From Actinomycetota bacterium (lineage in GTDB: Bacteria > Actinomycetota > Thermoleophilia > Solirubrobacterales > Thermoleophilaceae): a DNA stretch of 20,723 nucleotides. The first letter of the stretch is position 1. Each line of letters begins with the position of its first letter. The translations under genes and the position numbers were made by a program. The notes under the pieces are model-generated. The model searched no databases. It was not told where the DNA came from and saw nothing but the letters and a program-made list of their open reading frames with translations. Location of the stretch: assembly GCA_005885165.1 (NCBI GenBank), contig VAXR01000057.1, forward strand, positions 1 through 20,723. Direction: 5' to 3'. Below, piece by piece: positions 1-7,592 of the stretch.

Positions 1-5
1 CACGC

Positions 6-830
6 CTACCCGAGCGCGATAGCCGCGATCCCGCCCGTTATTGCTACCGCGGCCGCCAGGCGGACGCGTCCCGAGCGCTCGCGCAGGACGACCGCCGCGA
101 AGGCCGTCGCGATCAGCACGCTGCTCTCCCGCACGGCCGAGACCGGCGCCGCGGGCGCGTGCGTGAGCGCGGCGAGGGCCAGCGCGTAGGCGCCGACCAT
201 CCCGCACCCGACCAGCACCGAGATCGGACCGAAAGCGGCGAGGACCTCCCTGGCCGGCCGGCGGCGCCGCACCATCAGGAGGTACGCCAGCGCGGGAGCC
301 GGGATCATCGCTCCCAGGTAGGAAATCGCCGCGGCGTGCTTCAGGCCCTCCTTGTCGACCAGCGTGTAGGCGGCGATGGTCACCCCGCACAGGAGCGCCA
401 GCGCCACGCCCCCGGCCGCGGCCTCGCGCCGCACCCCGCGGATTGCGATCACGCCGCCGGCGATCGCCAGCACGCCCGCCGCGGCCGGGGCCGAGACGTG
501 GGCGCCCAGGAACGCCACGCTCACGAGCAGCACGAGCACCGGCGCGGTCCCCCGCGCGAGCGGATACACCGAGCTCAGATCCCCGGCCGCGTAGCCGCCG
601 GCCAGGAAGCCGAAGTACCCGACGTGGAGCACCGCCGAGGCGGCGATATAGGGCACGGCCGCCGCCCGCACGTCCCACGTTGCCGCTGCCACCGGGGCAA
701 GCAGGACGCTGCCCGCCACGGCACCCAGCGCCGTGGCCGCCTCCGGATCGCGCGCCCGCGCCACCAGCACGTTCCAGGCGGCGTGCACGAACGCCGCCCC
801 GCCGGCCAGCAGGAACGCGACCGCGGGCAT
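6..830 (-). CDS. EamA/DMT-family membrane permease
   Basis: A 274-residue, highly hydrophobic protein with about ten predicted membrane segments. It has the two-half layout of EamA (drug/metabolite transporter) proteins. The N-terminal half opens with a short helix containing VHAAWNVLVARA, and a segment with YPLARGTAPVLVLL lies near residues 90-100; both resemble this family. The second half has the matching APVSAVRESSVLIATAFAAV segment around residues 225-245. EamA proteins export or exchange small metabolites, but the substrate cannot be read from sequence. The ATG lies 23 bp after the acyl-CoA ligase stop, with no strong ribosome binding site, so it is probably the last gene of that transcription unit. 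The TAG stop is complete, 6 bp from the window edge. Confidence 0.85.
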   Translation of the reverse strand: MPAVAFLLAGGAAFVHAAWNVLVARARDPEAATALGAVAGSVLLAPVAAATWDVRAAAVPYIAASAVLHVGYFGFLAGGYAAGDLSSVYPLARGTAPVLVLLVSVAFLGAHVSAPAAAGVLAIAGGVIAIRGVRREAAAGGVALALLCGVTIAAYTLVDKEGLKHAAAISYLGAMIPAPALAYLLMVRRRRPAREVLAAFGPISVLVGCGMVGAYALALAALTHAPAAPVSAVRESSVLIATAFAAVVLRERSGRVRLAAAVAITGGIAAIALG

Positions 831-853
831 CTACGCCCGCTCCGAACGGCGCG

Positions 854-2686
854 CTACGACGAGTAGAGCGCCTCGATCTCGTCCGTGTACTTCTCGGCGA
901 TCGGCTTGCGCTTGAGCTTCATCGTCGGGGTCAGCTCGTCGCCCCCGGGCTCCCATTCGGTGGGCAGGATCTTGAACTTCTTGATCTGCTCCACTCGGGC
1001 GAGCTGCTCGTTGGCGCGGTCGATGCCCTCCTGCACTGAGTCGATCACCGCCTGCTCTCCTGCAAGCTCCCCGATGGACTTGCCGTCCAGGCCGTGCTCG
1101 CGCGCGAAGCCGGGCGTGGCATCGGGGTCGAGGGTGATCAGCGCGACGTTGTAGGGACGCCCGTCCCCGACCGCGACCGCCTGCCCGATCAACGGGCTCG
1201 CGGTCTTCACCTTGGCCTCGATGTTGGCGGGCGACATGTTCTTGCCGCCGGCGTTGATGATCAGCTCCTTCTTGCGGTCGACGATCTTCAGGAAGCCGTC
1301 CTCGTCGAACTCGCCGATGTCCCCGGTCTTCAGGAAGCCGTCCTCGGTGAAGGCCTCCTTCGTCTGCTCGGTCTGGTTGCGGTAGCCCTTCATCACCACG
1401 CCGCTCCGAACGAGCACCTCGCCGTCGTCGGCCAGCTTCACCTCGATGCCCGGCGCCGCCGGACCGACGGTCCCGATCTTGATGTGCTCCGGCCGGTTGC
1501 ACGTGCCGGCGCCGCAGGTCTCGGACATTCCCCACAGCTCGGCTAGAGGCAGGCCCAGCGCGTGGAAGAACTCGATCACCTCGCGCGGAGTCGGCGCGGC
1601 GCCGACGTTGAGGGCCTCGATCCCGTCGAGCCCGAGTCCCGCCCGGATCTTGGAGAAGGCCTGCTCGTCCGCCTGCTCGTAGGCGCGCTTGAGGTCCTCC
1701 GGCACCTCCTCGCCCGCCTGCTCGAGCCGGACCTTCTTCAGGCCCACTTCGAGCGCCTGCTGGGCGGCCTTCTTTCGTTCCGGGTCCTGCTCGTTCGCGA
1801 TCCCCGCCTCCATGGCCGCCTTGAGCTTCTCGAAGATCCGCGGCACGGCGAAGAACCATGTCGGTCGCACCTCCGGCAGATAGGAGATGACCTCGCGGGC
1901 GTCGGGACAGCACGTGACCTTGAACCCGAACATGATCGGCAGGTAGTGCGTGCAGGAGCGCTCCGCGATGTGCGCCATCGGCAGGTACGAGACCACCCGC
2001 GCGCCGGCTGGGAACTGGATGATCTGGTCGAAGGAGCGCCCGGCCGTCAGCTCGTTCGCGTGCGTGATCTGGACCCCCTTCGGCGGGCCGGTCGTCCCCG
2101 AGGTGTAGATCAGCGTGAGCACATCGTCCGGCTCCACGGCCTGCCAGGCGGCACTGAAATCGAAGTCATCCCTCGCCGACGCCTCAACGTCCCCGAGGGA
2201 CAGCGTGCCGTCGGCCTCGCCGTCGACGACGACCACGTGCTCGACGCTCGAGCACGTCTCCTTGACCTTCATGACCGTGTCGAGGTAGCGCGACTCGGTG
2301 ACGAAGATGCGGTTCTGCGCGTCGGAGACGAGGAACTCGATCTGCTCGGGCGAGTAGGTGTTGTAGACGGAGAACGGCGTCGCCCCGAGGTGCATCGCGG
2401 CGCTGTCGACCCAGTGGAACTCCGGGCGGTTGGTGAGGAGGAGCGCGATCGTGTCGCCGCGCCCGAGGCCCAGCCCGGCGAGGCCGCCGGCGAGCGCCTT
2501 CACCTTGTCCCGGTACTCGCCCCAGCTCATGCTGAACTCGTCACCCTTCGTGCGCAGGGCCACGCGATCGGGGTTCTCGGAGGCCGTGACCTGGAACGCG
2601 CCGCACAGGGTGGGCTGCTCGAGGGCCCGGTATTGGACCCGCTCGCGAGCCTCATCTCGCTGCAGCTCGGTGGTCGACCCCTCCAT
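854..2686 (-). CDS. Long-chain fatty-acid--CoA ligase (AMP-forming, FadD15-like)
   Basis: A 610-residue ANL-superfamily adenylate-forming enzyme that should activate a fatty acid to acyl-AMP and then acyl-CoA. The phosphate-binding loop YTSGTTGPPKG is at residues 194-204, followed by YLPMAHIAER. The substrate/adenine region contains ELWGMSETCG near residue 390. The hinge and C-terminal subdomain contain TGDIGEFDEDGFLKIVDRKK and then ELIINAGGKNMSPANIE, as in long-chain acyl-CoA synthetases. Length is normal for the family (about 600). The ATG lies 3 bp after the rseP stop, so the two genes are very probably co-transcribed. Chain-length preference cannot be judged, and a lipid-biosynthetic rather than catabolic role is possible given the envelope genes upstream. 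Confidence 0.93.
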   Translation of the reverse strand: MEGSTTELQRDEARERVQYRALEQPTLCGAFQVTASENPDRVALRTKGDEFSMSWGEYRDKVKALAGGLAGLGLGRGDTIALLLTNRPEFHWVDSAAMHLGATPFSVYNTYSPEQIEFLVSDAQNRIFVTESRYLDTVMKVKETCSSVEHVVVVDGEADGTLSLGDVEASARDDFDFSAAWQAVEPDDVLTLIYTSGTTGPPKGVQITHANELTAGRSFDQIIQFPAGARVVSYLPMAHIAERSCTHYLPIMFGFKVTCCPDAREVISYLPEVRPTWFFAVPRIFEKLKAAMEAGIANEQDPERKKAAQQALEVGLKKVRLEQAGEEVPEDLKRAYEQADEQAFSKIRAGLGLDGIEALNVGAAPTPREVIEFFHALGLPLAELWGMSETCGAGTCNRPEHIKIGTVGPAAPGIEVKLADDGEVLVRSGVVMKGYRNQTEQTKEAFTEDGFLKTGDIGEFDEDGFLKIVDRKKELIINAGGKNMSPANIEAKVKTASPLIGQAVAVGDGRPYNVALITLDPDATPGFAREHGLDGKSIGELAGEQAVIDSVQEGIDRANEQLARVEQIKKFKILPTEWEPGGDELTPTMKLKRKPIAEKYTDEIEALYSS

Positions 2687-2689
2687 TCG

Positions 2690-3766
2690 CTAGCGCACCC
2701 TGAAGCCCTGGCCCGAGAGCCGGGATATGTCGTTCGAGAAGCCGATCACGTAGAGGCCGAGGATCAGCGCGAAGCCGACCACGCCGGCGCGCTCCATCAC
2801 GCTGAGCGGAACCGGCCGGCGCCTCACCTTCTCGACGATCGCCCAGAAGATGTGGCCGCCGTCGAGCGGCAGAAACGGGAACAGGTTCAGCACTCCGAGC
2901 GACAGCGAGACGAGCGCCAGGACGGAGATCGCGTCGCCCGCGTCCGTGAGGAAGGCCTGCCGCGTGTACTCGTACGTCCCGATCGGGCCCGTGAGCTGCT
3001 TGCGCTGCTGCGCGTTCAGCAGATACAGGGGCAGCTGCACGATCTTCCCGGTAACCCGCCCGAAGGCGCTGAACCCCTCGGAGGCCGCCTTTCCGAACGA
3101 GACCGGGTGCCTGGGCCCAGTGTCGCCGTACTGGAAGCCCACGCGCATCCGCTTCGTCTTGGGGTCGTAGATCGGCGTGAGCGTGACCGCCCGCAGATGG
3201 CCGGCGCGGCGGATCAGAATCCGCGCCGGGTGCGCAGCGCGGCATCCAGGCGTCGGCGGGAGGTGCGCGCACCGGTGAGCCGCGATGCGGGAAGCGAGTT
3301 GGCGGTCGTTGCCGCGATGGCCGTCCACCGCCACCAGGACATCGCCCTGCCGCAGCGTCCCCACCGCCGGAAAGCCCTTTTGAAGGGCCGCGACGCCGAG
3401 ATCGCGCGGCCCGAACGAGGTGAAGAAGAAGATGATCAGGAGCAGCGCGAGCACGAAGTTCATCGCCGGCCCGGCGGCGATCACGACCATCCGCTTCCAC
3501 ACCGGCTGCGCGTGGTAGGCGCGGTCGCGCACGTCGTCCGGCAGGTTCTCCGCCGGCGACATCCCGCTGATCTTCACGTACCCGCCGATCGGGATCGTCC
3601 CGAGCGCGTACTCGGTCTCCCCCGACTTCCGCTTCAGGATGTGCGGTGGGAAGAAGAGCGAGAAGCGCTCGACACGCATGCCGACCGCCTTCGCCGCCGC
3701 GAAGTGCCCGAATTCGTGCAGGAGGATGAGCGCGGAGAAGCCCGCGAGCGCGAGGACCCAGCTCAC
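2690..3766 (-). CDS. rseP: Site-2 zinc metalloprotease RseP/YluC (M50 family)
   Basis: A 358-residue intramembrane protease that cleaves membrane-bound regulators such as anti-sigma factors within the bilayer. The zinc motif HEFGH is at residues 17-21 in the first helix. The second catalytic motif, NLFPFLPLDGGH, is at 294-305 with Asp302 as third ligand. GAMNF-type helix (GPAMNFVLALLL, 99-110) and GPIG (260-263) are also family marks. A single PDZ domain lies between, around residues 125-200. The frame stays open far upstream (to 4714) inside dxr, but homology starts at the GTG whose bases overlap the dxr stop (GTGA), so that start was chosen. The dxr-rseP pairing is widespread in bacteria. 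The PDZ contains an unusual CAHLPPTPGC stretch (166-175). Confidence 0.93.
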   Translation of the reverse strand: MSWVLALAGFSALILLHEFGHFAAAKAVGMRVERFSLFFPPHILKRKSGETEYALGTIPIGGYVKISGMSPAENLPDDVRDRAYHAQPVWKRMVVIAAGPAMNFVLALLLIIFFFTSFGPRDLGVAALQKGFPAVGTLRQGDVLVAVDGHRGNDRQLASRIAAHRCAHLPPTPGCRAAHPARILIRRAGHLRAVTLTPIYDPKTKRMRVGFQYGDTGPRHPVSFGKAASEGFSAFGRVTGKIVQLPLYLLNAQQRKQLTGPIGTYEYTRQAFLTDAGDAISVLALVSLSLGVLNLFPFLPLDGGHIFWAIVEKVRRRPVPLSVMERAGVVGFALILGLYVIGFSNDISRLSGQGFRVR

Positions 3767-4914
3767 GCGGCCACGCCCTGCACGAGCTCGCGTGCGGTCT
3801 CCCTCGCGGCGGCGTCCGCACGGTAGAGGTCCGAGAAGTGCCCGACCGGCTCGGGCGGCAGAGCGTCGAGCGCGCGCTCGACGACCTCGGCTATCCCGGT
3901 GAAGCCGAGCTCCCCGTCGAGGAAGGCCTGGACGGCCACCTCGTCGGCGGCGTTCAGGACACAGGGCGCCGTCCCGCCGGCGCGGAGCGCGTCGCGCGCC
4001 AGCCTCAGGCACGCGAACGTCCGCACGTCGGGCTCCTCGAAGGTCAGCTGGCCGACCGTGGCCAGGTCCAGCGTCTCCACCGGGACGTCCGCGCGGTCGG
4101 GGTGGTGCAGCGCGTAGGAGATCGGCACGCGCATGTCGGGGTAGCCGAGATGGGCCAGCGAGGCGCCGTCGTTCAGGTGGACGAGGGCGTGCACGATCGA
4201 CTGGGGATGGACCAGCACGTCGATCTGCTCCAGCGATACGCCGAACAGGTGGTGCGCCTCGATCAGCTCGAAGCCCTTGTTCATCAGCGTCGCCGAGTCG
4301 ACCGTGATGCGGCCGCCCATGTCCCAGGTCGGGTGCGCGAGCGCCTCCTCGCGCGTCACGTCCTCGAGCTCCTCGATCGAGCGGCCGCGGAAGGGGCCGC
4401 CGGACGCGGTGAGCACGAGGCGGTCCACGTGCCCCGGGCTCTCCGCTCCGACCAGCTGGTAGAGCGCCGAGTGCTCGGAATCGACCGGGATGACCGTGGC
4501 GCCGGTCGCCTCCGCGAGAGCCATGACCAGCACGCCGCCGACCACGAGGCTCTCCTTGTTGGCGAGGGCCAGGTCGATGCCCTCGCCGAGCGTTGCGACC
4601 GTCGGCCCGAGCCCCGCCGAGCCTACGAGCGCGTTCAGCACGCGGTCGCAGCCCGACTCGGTGATCAGCTCGACGAGGCCCTCCGCGCCGCCGAGCACCT
4701 CTCCCCCACTCCACGCTTTGGCGGCCTGCGCCGCCGCGGACTCATCGGAGAGGGCAATCCGCCGCACGCCGTGGCGCTCCGCCTGCTCGATGAGCGGCTC
4801 CCAGCTCGTTGCGGCGGCTAGCCCGATGACCTCGAGCTCGTCGCTGTCCCTGACTACGTCGAGGGCCTGGGTCCCGATTGAGCCCGTGGACCCGAGGATG
4901 ACGATCCTGCGCAC
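3763..4914 (-). CDS. dxr: 1-deoxy-D-xylulose 5-phosphate reductoisomerase
   Basis: A 383-residue cytosolic enzyme of the MEP isoprenoid pathway, converting DXP to 2-C-methyl-D-erythritol 4-phosphate with NADPH. The N-terminal dinucleotide loop GSTGSIG is at residues 8-14. ANKES is at 118-122, and VDSEHS (144-149) carries the metal-binding Asp145 and Glu147. SGGPFRG (171-177), HPTWDMGGRITVDSATLMNK (194-213) and GFELIEAHHLF (214-224) form the substrate site. Length matches the family. The start is GTG, without a clear Shine-Dalgarno sequence, and is preceded by a 110-bp gap holding a nested inverted repeat. The 3' end overlaps rseP by 4 bp. It supplies isoprenoid precursors for UppS upstream in the same run. 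Confidence 0.96.
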   Translation of the reverse strand: MRRIVILGSTGSIGTQALDVVRDSDELEVIGLAAATSWEPLIEQAERHGVRRIALSDESAAAQAAKAWSGGEVLGGAEGLVELITESGCDRVLNALVGSAGLGPTVATLGEGIDLALANKESLVVGGVLVMALAEATGATVIPVDSEHSALYQLVGAESPGHVDRLVLTASGGPFRGRSIEELEDVTREEALAHPTWDMGGRITVDSATLMNKGFELIEAHHLFGVSLEQIDVLVHPQSIVHALVHLNDGASLAHLGYPDMRVPISYALHHPDRADVPVETLDLATVGQLTFEEPDVRTFACLRLARDALRAGGTAPCVLNAADEVAVQAFLDGELGFTGIAEVVERALDALPPEPVGHFSDLYRADAAARETARELVQGVAA

Positions 4915-4935
4915 AGGTCGAGTCTAGGGGCGCTC

Positions 4936-5015
4936 GGGGCACCCTCTTCCAGATGCTCGTCGGCGACCGGCGCTTTCGCGCCGGTGGCTCCTAACGCCTC
5001 TGTCCGAGGTGCCCC
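4936..5015 (-). other. Nested inverted repeat, possible structured dxr leader RNA
   Basis: In the 110-bp gap between the SDR gene and dxr, the outer arms GGGGCACC (4936-4943) and GGTGCCCC (5008-5015) are perfectly complementary. They enclose a perfect 8-bp hairpin, ACCGGCGC (4966-4973) with GCGCCGGT (4978-4985). On the minus strand the inner loop is GAAA, a GNRA tetraloop. A GGCG/CGCC pair can extend the stack between them. No U-run follows, so it is not a standard intrinsic terminator. Its 3' arm ends 21 bp before the dxr GTG. It could be a leader RNA, an attenuator or an RNA-processing site; the function is inference. Confidence 0.5.
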
Positions 5016-5024
5016 TTCGCGCAG

Positions 5025-6071
5025 CTAGCCTGTCGCAGCGAACGCCGGATCGTCCTCGTGCTCGCGGAAGAAGCGGACGACCGGCGTGACGTACTCCTCG
5101 AACCGCGGGCAGTGCAGGCCGTGGCGGGCGAGCAGGTCGTCGGCGCGGCGGGTGTCGAACCGAACCGAGTGGTTGAGGTAGACGATCGACTCCGGCGGTG
5201 CCCCCGAGAACGCCTTGCGCACGGACTTCATGTGGAGCGAGCGCTCGATCACCTTGGGCGGCAGCCGTACCGACGGCTCCTTTCCGGCGTACTCGCGGCT
5301 CAGGAGCTTCGTCAGCTCGAGCGCGGTGATCGGATCGGGATCGACCAGATGGAGCGTCTCGCCGACGGTCTCCGGATCGGCCGCCGCTGCGACCAGGGCG
5401 CTCACCACGAAGTCGACGGGCACGACGTTGAACGGCGCGTCGGAGGCGCCGAACTGCGGGATCCGGCCTCCCATGCGCATGGCGCGCGAGATCGTGCGCA
5501 GGATGTAGTACGGGCCGTCGAACTTCTGCGTTTCGCCGCTCTGCGAGTTGCCGGCGACGATCGCCGGGCGGTAGATCGTGACCGGGACGTCGTCCATCGC
5601 GTCACGCACCCAGAGCTCGGCCTGGAACTTGGTCGACTCGTAGTGGTTCTTGAAGCCCTGTCCCAGCGCGAGCTCGTGCTCGTAGACGACGCCCTTCCGG
5701 TCGCCCGCGACGTAGGCCGTGCTCACGTAGTTCAGGCGCTCGAGCTTCTTGCAGCCGGCGCAGACCTCGAGCACGTCGAGCGGCACGGCGAGGTCGTAGA
5801 TCGCGGCGAGGTGGTAGGCGATCGTCACCTCCGAGCGGAGGCTGTCGAGCCTGTCGGCGGCGATCCCAAGCCCGCGCTCCCCGATGTCGCCCTCGAGCAC
5901 CTCGATGCGCTGCCCGTCGAGCCGGACTGCCACGTCGCGCGCTCGTGCGGCCATCCGTGGCTCCACCACCGCCGCGACGCTCAGCTTGGGGTCCGCGGCC
6001 AGCAGCGCCCGCACCACGCGCGTGCCGATGAACCCCGGAAACCCGGTGAAGAGGACGGTTCCGCCCGCCAT
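5025..6071 (-). CDS. Extended SDR / NAD(P)-dependent epimerase-reductase family protein
   Basis: A 348-residue Rossmann protein. The nucleotide loop TGFPGFIG is at residues 9-16, a DIGE acid near 61-64, HLAAIYDLA in the 80s-90s, and the catalytic YESTK near residue 144. This is the extended short-chain dehydrogenase fold. The TGFPGFIG loop and a C-terminal half with PFNVVPVDFVV resemble the NAD-binding 'male sterility'/thioester-reductase branch (PF07993-like), so an acyl-thioester or sterol-like substrate is possible. The substrate is not determined. It sits between cdsA and dxr, which are usually adjacent, and neighbours lipid genes. The ATG lies in the loop of an 8-bp hairpin. No signal peptide or membrane helix is seen. 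Confidence 0.8.
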   Translation of the reverse strand: MAGGTVLFTGFPGFIGTRVVRALLAADPKLSVAAVVEPRMAARARDVAVRLDGQRIEVLEGDIGERGLGIAADRLDSLRSEVTIAYHLAAIYDLAVPLDVLEVCAGCKKLERLNYVSTAYVAGDRKGVVYEHELALGQGFKNHYESTKFQAELWVRDAMDDVPVTIYRPAIVAGNSQSGETQKFDGPYYILRTISRAMRMGGRIPQFGASDAPFNVVPVDFVVSALVAAAADPETVGETLHLVDPDPITALELTKLLSREYAGKEPSVRLPPKVIERSLHMKSVRKAFSGAPPESIVYLNHSVRFDTRRADDLLARHGLHCPRFEEYVTPVVRFFREHEDDPAFAATG

Positions 6072-6080
6072 TGCGGGCGG
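6061..6080 (-). promoter_or_regulatory. Hairpin with the SDR start codon in its loop
   Basis: Read on the minus strand, arms CCGCCCGC and GCGGGCGG form a perfect, all-GC 8-bp stem. The 4-base loop AATG contains the start codon of the SDR gene, whose first codons (Met-Ala-Gly-Gly) make the 3' arm. It lies just downstream of the cdsA stop. There is no U-run, so termination is unlikely; an effect on translation initiation is an inference. Confidence 0.5.
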
Positions 6081-6102
6081 AGAGTCTATGTGGCCGGTGC
6101 TA

Positions 6103-6882
6103 TCACCTGAGAACGGCCACGCTCACGTAGTACGAGGCCACGATCGAGAACAGGACGGCGTCGAGCCGGTCGAGCGCCCCGCCGTGGGCCCCGAAGAAGC
6201 GCCCCGTGTCCTTCACGCCGAGATCGCGTTTGACCAGCGATTCGAAGAGGTCGCCGAGCGGAGCGGTACACGCCACGGCCAGGCCGATCAGGAGCCGGTC
6301 GGTGCCGTGGAACCACTCGTGCTGGTACCCCAGGCCGAAGAGCCAGAAGGCGAGGGTTCCGCCCGCGATCCCAGAGAGCAGACCCTCGACCGTCTTGTTC
6401 GGGGAGATGCGGGGAGCGAGCTGCCGCCTGCCCCAGGCACGACCGCCGAAGTACGCCGTCGTGTCGGTCATGAAGGTGCCGATCAGCGTGTCGAGCACGA
6501 GCGCGCCGCCGTGCGGCAACTGGCGGAGCAGCACGGCGTGCGCGAGCGCAAACCCGATCCAGACGATCCCGAGCATGGTCGCCGCGATCCCCCAGGACAC
6601 GTCCTGGCGCCGCTGCCGCACGAGGGCGAGCAGGAACGCGAGAAGCAGCGAGAGCACGAGCACGAGCACGAACTGGCGGCGCGTCCCGTAGAGCGCCGTC
6701 AGGCACAGCGCCGCCAGCGCGAGGAAGCCGGCCAGGTCGATCGGTCGAGCGCGCCGCATCATGCGGTAGAGCTCGTGCATGCAGCCGAGCGCGAACACCA
6801 CGCCGCCCTCGGCCACGATGAACACCGCGAAGACGATCGCCGGGATCGCCTGAACGACACGGCGGAAGGTCTCGCCGGACAT
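6103..6882 (-). CDS. cdsA: Phosphatidate cytidylyltransferase
   Basis: A 259-residue integral membrane enzyme making CDP-diacylglycerol from phosphatidate and CTP, the branch point of phospholipid synthesis. Several hydrophobic helices fill residues 10-135. The conserved SPNKTVEG is at 160-167. The family signature is complete near the C-terminus: Ser215, Lys218-Arg219, Lys224-Asp225, then GAHGGALDRLD (231-241). Length is typical. The ATG directly abuts the uppS stop, so uppS and cdsA are surely one transcript and probably translationally coupled. The order uppS-cdsA is common in bacteria; dxr would normally follow, but here an SDR gene intervenes. Confidence 0.95.
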   Translation of the reverse strand: MSGETFRRVVQAIPAIVFAVFIVAEGGVVFALGCMHELYRMMRRARPIDLAGFLALAALCLTALYGTRRQFVLVLVLSLLLAFLLALVRQRRQDVSWGIAATMLGIVWIGFALAHAVLLRQLPHGGALVLDTLIGTFMTDTTAYFGGRAWGRRQLAPRISPNKTVEGLLSGIAGGTLAFWLFGLGYQHEWFHGTDRLLIGLAVACTAPLGDLFESLVKRDLGVKDTGRFFGAHGGALDRLDAVLFSIVASYYVSVAVLR

Positions 6883-7551
6883 CTACGTGGCCCGCGCCCC
6901 GTACCGGCGCTGGCGTGCGCCGTACTCCTCTAGCGCCGCCGCGAGGTCGGCCTTGTCGAAGTCCGGCCACAGCGCGTCGCTGAACACGAGCTCCGAGTAG
7001 GCGCACTGCCAGAGCAGGTAGTTCGAGAGCCGGCGCTCGCCGCTCGTACGGATCAGGACGTCGGGATCGTGCATCTCCGGCGCGTAGAGAAGCCCCGCGA
7101 AGGCCTCCTCGCCCCCGCCCGAGTAGCTCGCGGCGGCGTCCACGATCTCGGCACGGCCGCCGTAGTTGAAGGCGACGAACAGGGTCATGCGCTGGTTTCC
7201 CTTGGTCTCGGCCTCCGCCCAGCGCATCCGCTCGAGCAGGTTGGCGGAGATGCCCTCGCGGCGGCCGATGAAGCGCATCCGCACCCCCTCCTCGTCGAGC
7301 TCGGGCGTCTCCGACTCGATCAGCTCGGCGAACATCGCCATCAGGCCCTCGACCTCCGCTCGCGGGCGGCTCCAGTTCTCGGTCGAGAAGGCGTACGCGG
7401 TGAGCTCCAGGACGTCGAGCTCCACCGCGTTGCGGACGGTTTGCTTCAGGGCTTGCGCGCCCTCGCGGTGGCCCTCGAGCACCGGCACGCCGTGCTCGGC
7501 CGCCCACCGCGCGTTCCCGTCCATGATGATCGCGACGTAGCGCGCTGCCAT
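6883..7551 (-). CDS. uppS: Isoprenyl (undecaprenyl-type) diphosphate synthase, cis-prenyltransferase
   Basis: A 222-residue soluble cis-prenyltransferase that extends an allylic diphosphate with isopentenyl units to give the polyprenyl lipid carrier for wall synthesis. The first motif, MDGNARWA, is at residues 10-17 with catalytic Asp11. GHREG is at 27-31, YAFSTENWSRP at 53-63, and RTSGERRLSNYLLWQ at 168-182, followed by ELVFSDALWPDF. It is somewhat shorter than the E. coli enzyme (about 250 residues), mainly at the ends, but all catalytic motifs are present. Product chain length cannot be told. The ATG is 40 bp after frr, with a strong hairpin between and no clear ribosome binding site. Confidence 0.95.
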   Translation of the reverse strand: MAARYVAIIMDGNARWAAEHGVPVLEGHREGAQALKQTVRNAVELDVLELTAYAFSTENWSRPRAEVEGLMAMFAELIESETPELDEEGVRMRFIGRREGISANLLERMRWAEAETKGNQRMTLFVAFNYGGRAEIVDAAASYSGGGEEAFAGLLYAPEMHDPDVLIRTSGERRLSNYLLWQCAYSELVFSDALWPDFDKADLAAALEEYGARQRRYGARAT

Positions 7552-7562
7552 GACGGGAGCCG

Positions 7563-7592
7563 GCCCCGAAGCCGCCGCGGGGCGGCCGGGGC
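7563..7592 (-). other. GC-rich hairpin between frr and uppS
   Basis: On the minus strand, arms GCCCCG and CGGGGC enclose arms GCCGCC and GGCGGC around a CCGC loop, giving 12 paired bases interrupted by a two-base TT bulge. It starts at the last base of the frr stop codon and ends 11 bases before the uppS ATG. There is no U-run. It may be an attenuator, a partial terminator or a transcript-processing boundary between the translation and isoprenoid genes. Confidence 0.5.

Noticed and set aside
1562..3826. A 754-codon open frame on the plus strand
   Set aside because: It runs antisense to the acyl-CoA ligase and rseP, both with full family motifs. Its translation is Arg/Glu/Asp/His-rich with no domain; long antisense frames are normal at this GC content.
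2690..4714. A 674-codon frame suggesting an N-terminally extended RseP
   Set aside because: The extension is the shadow of dxr. The catalytic helix with HEFGH begins right after the GTG at 3766, as in normal RseP.
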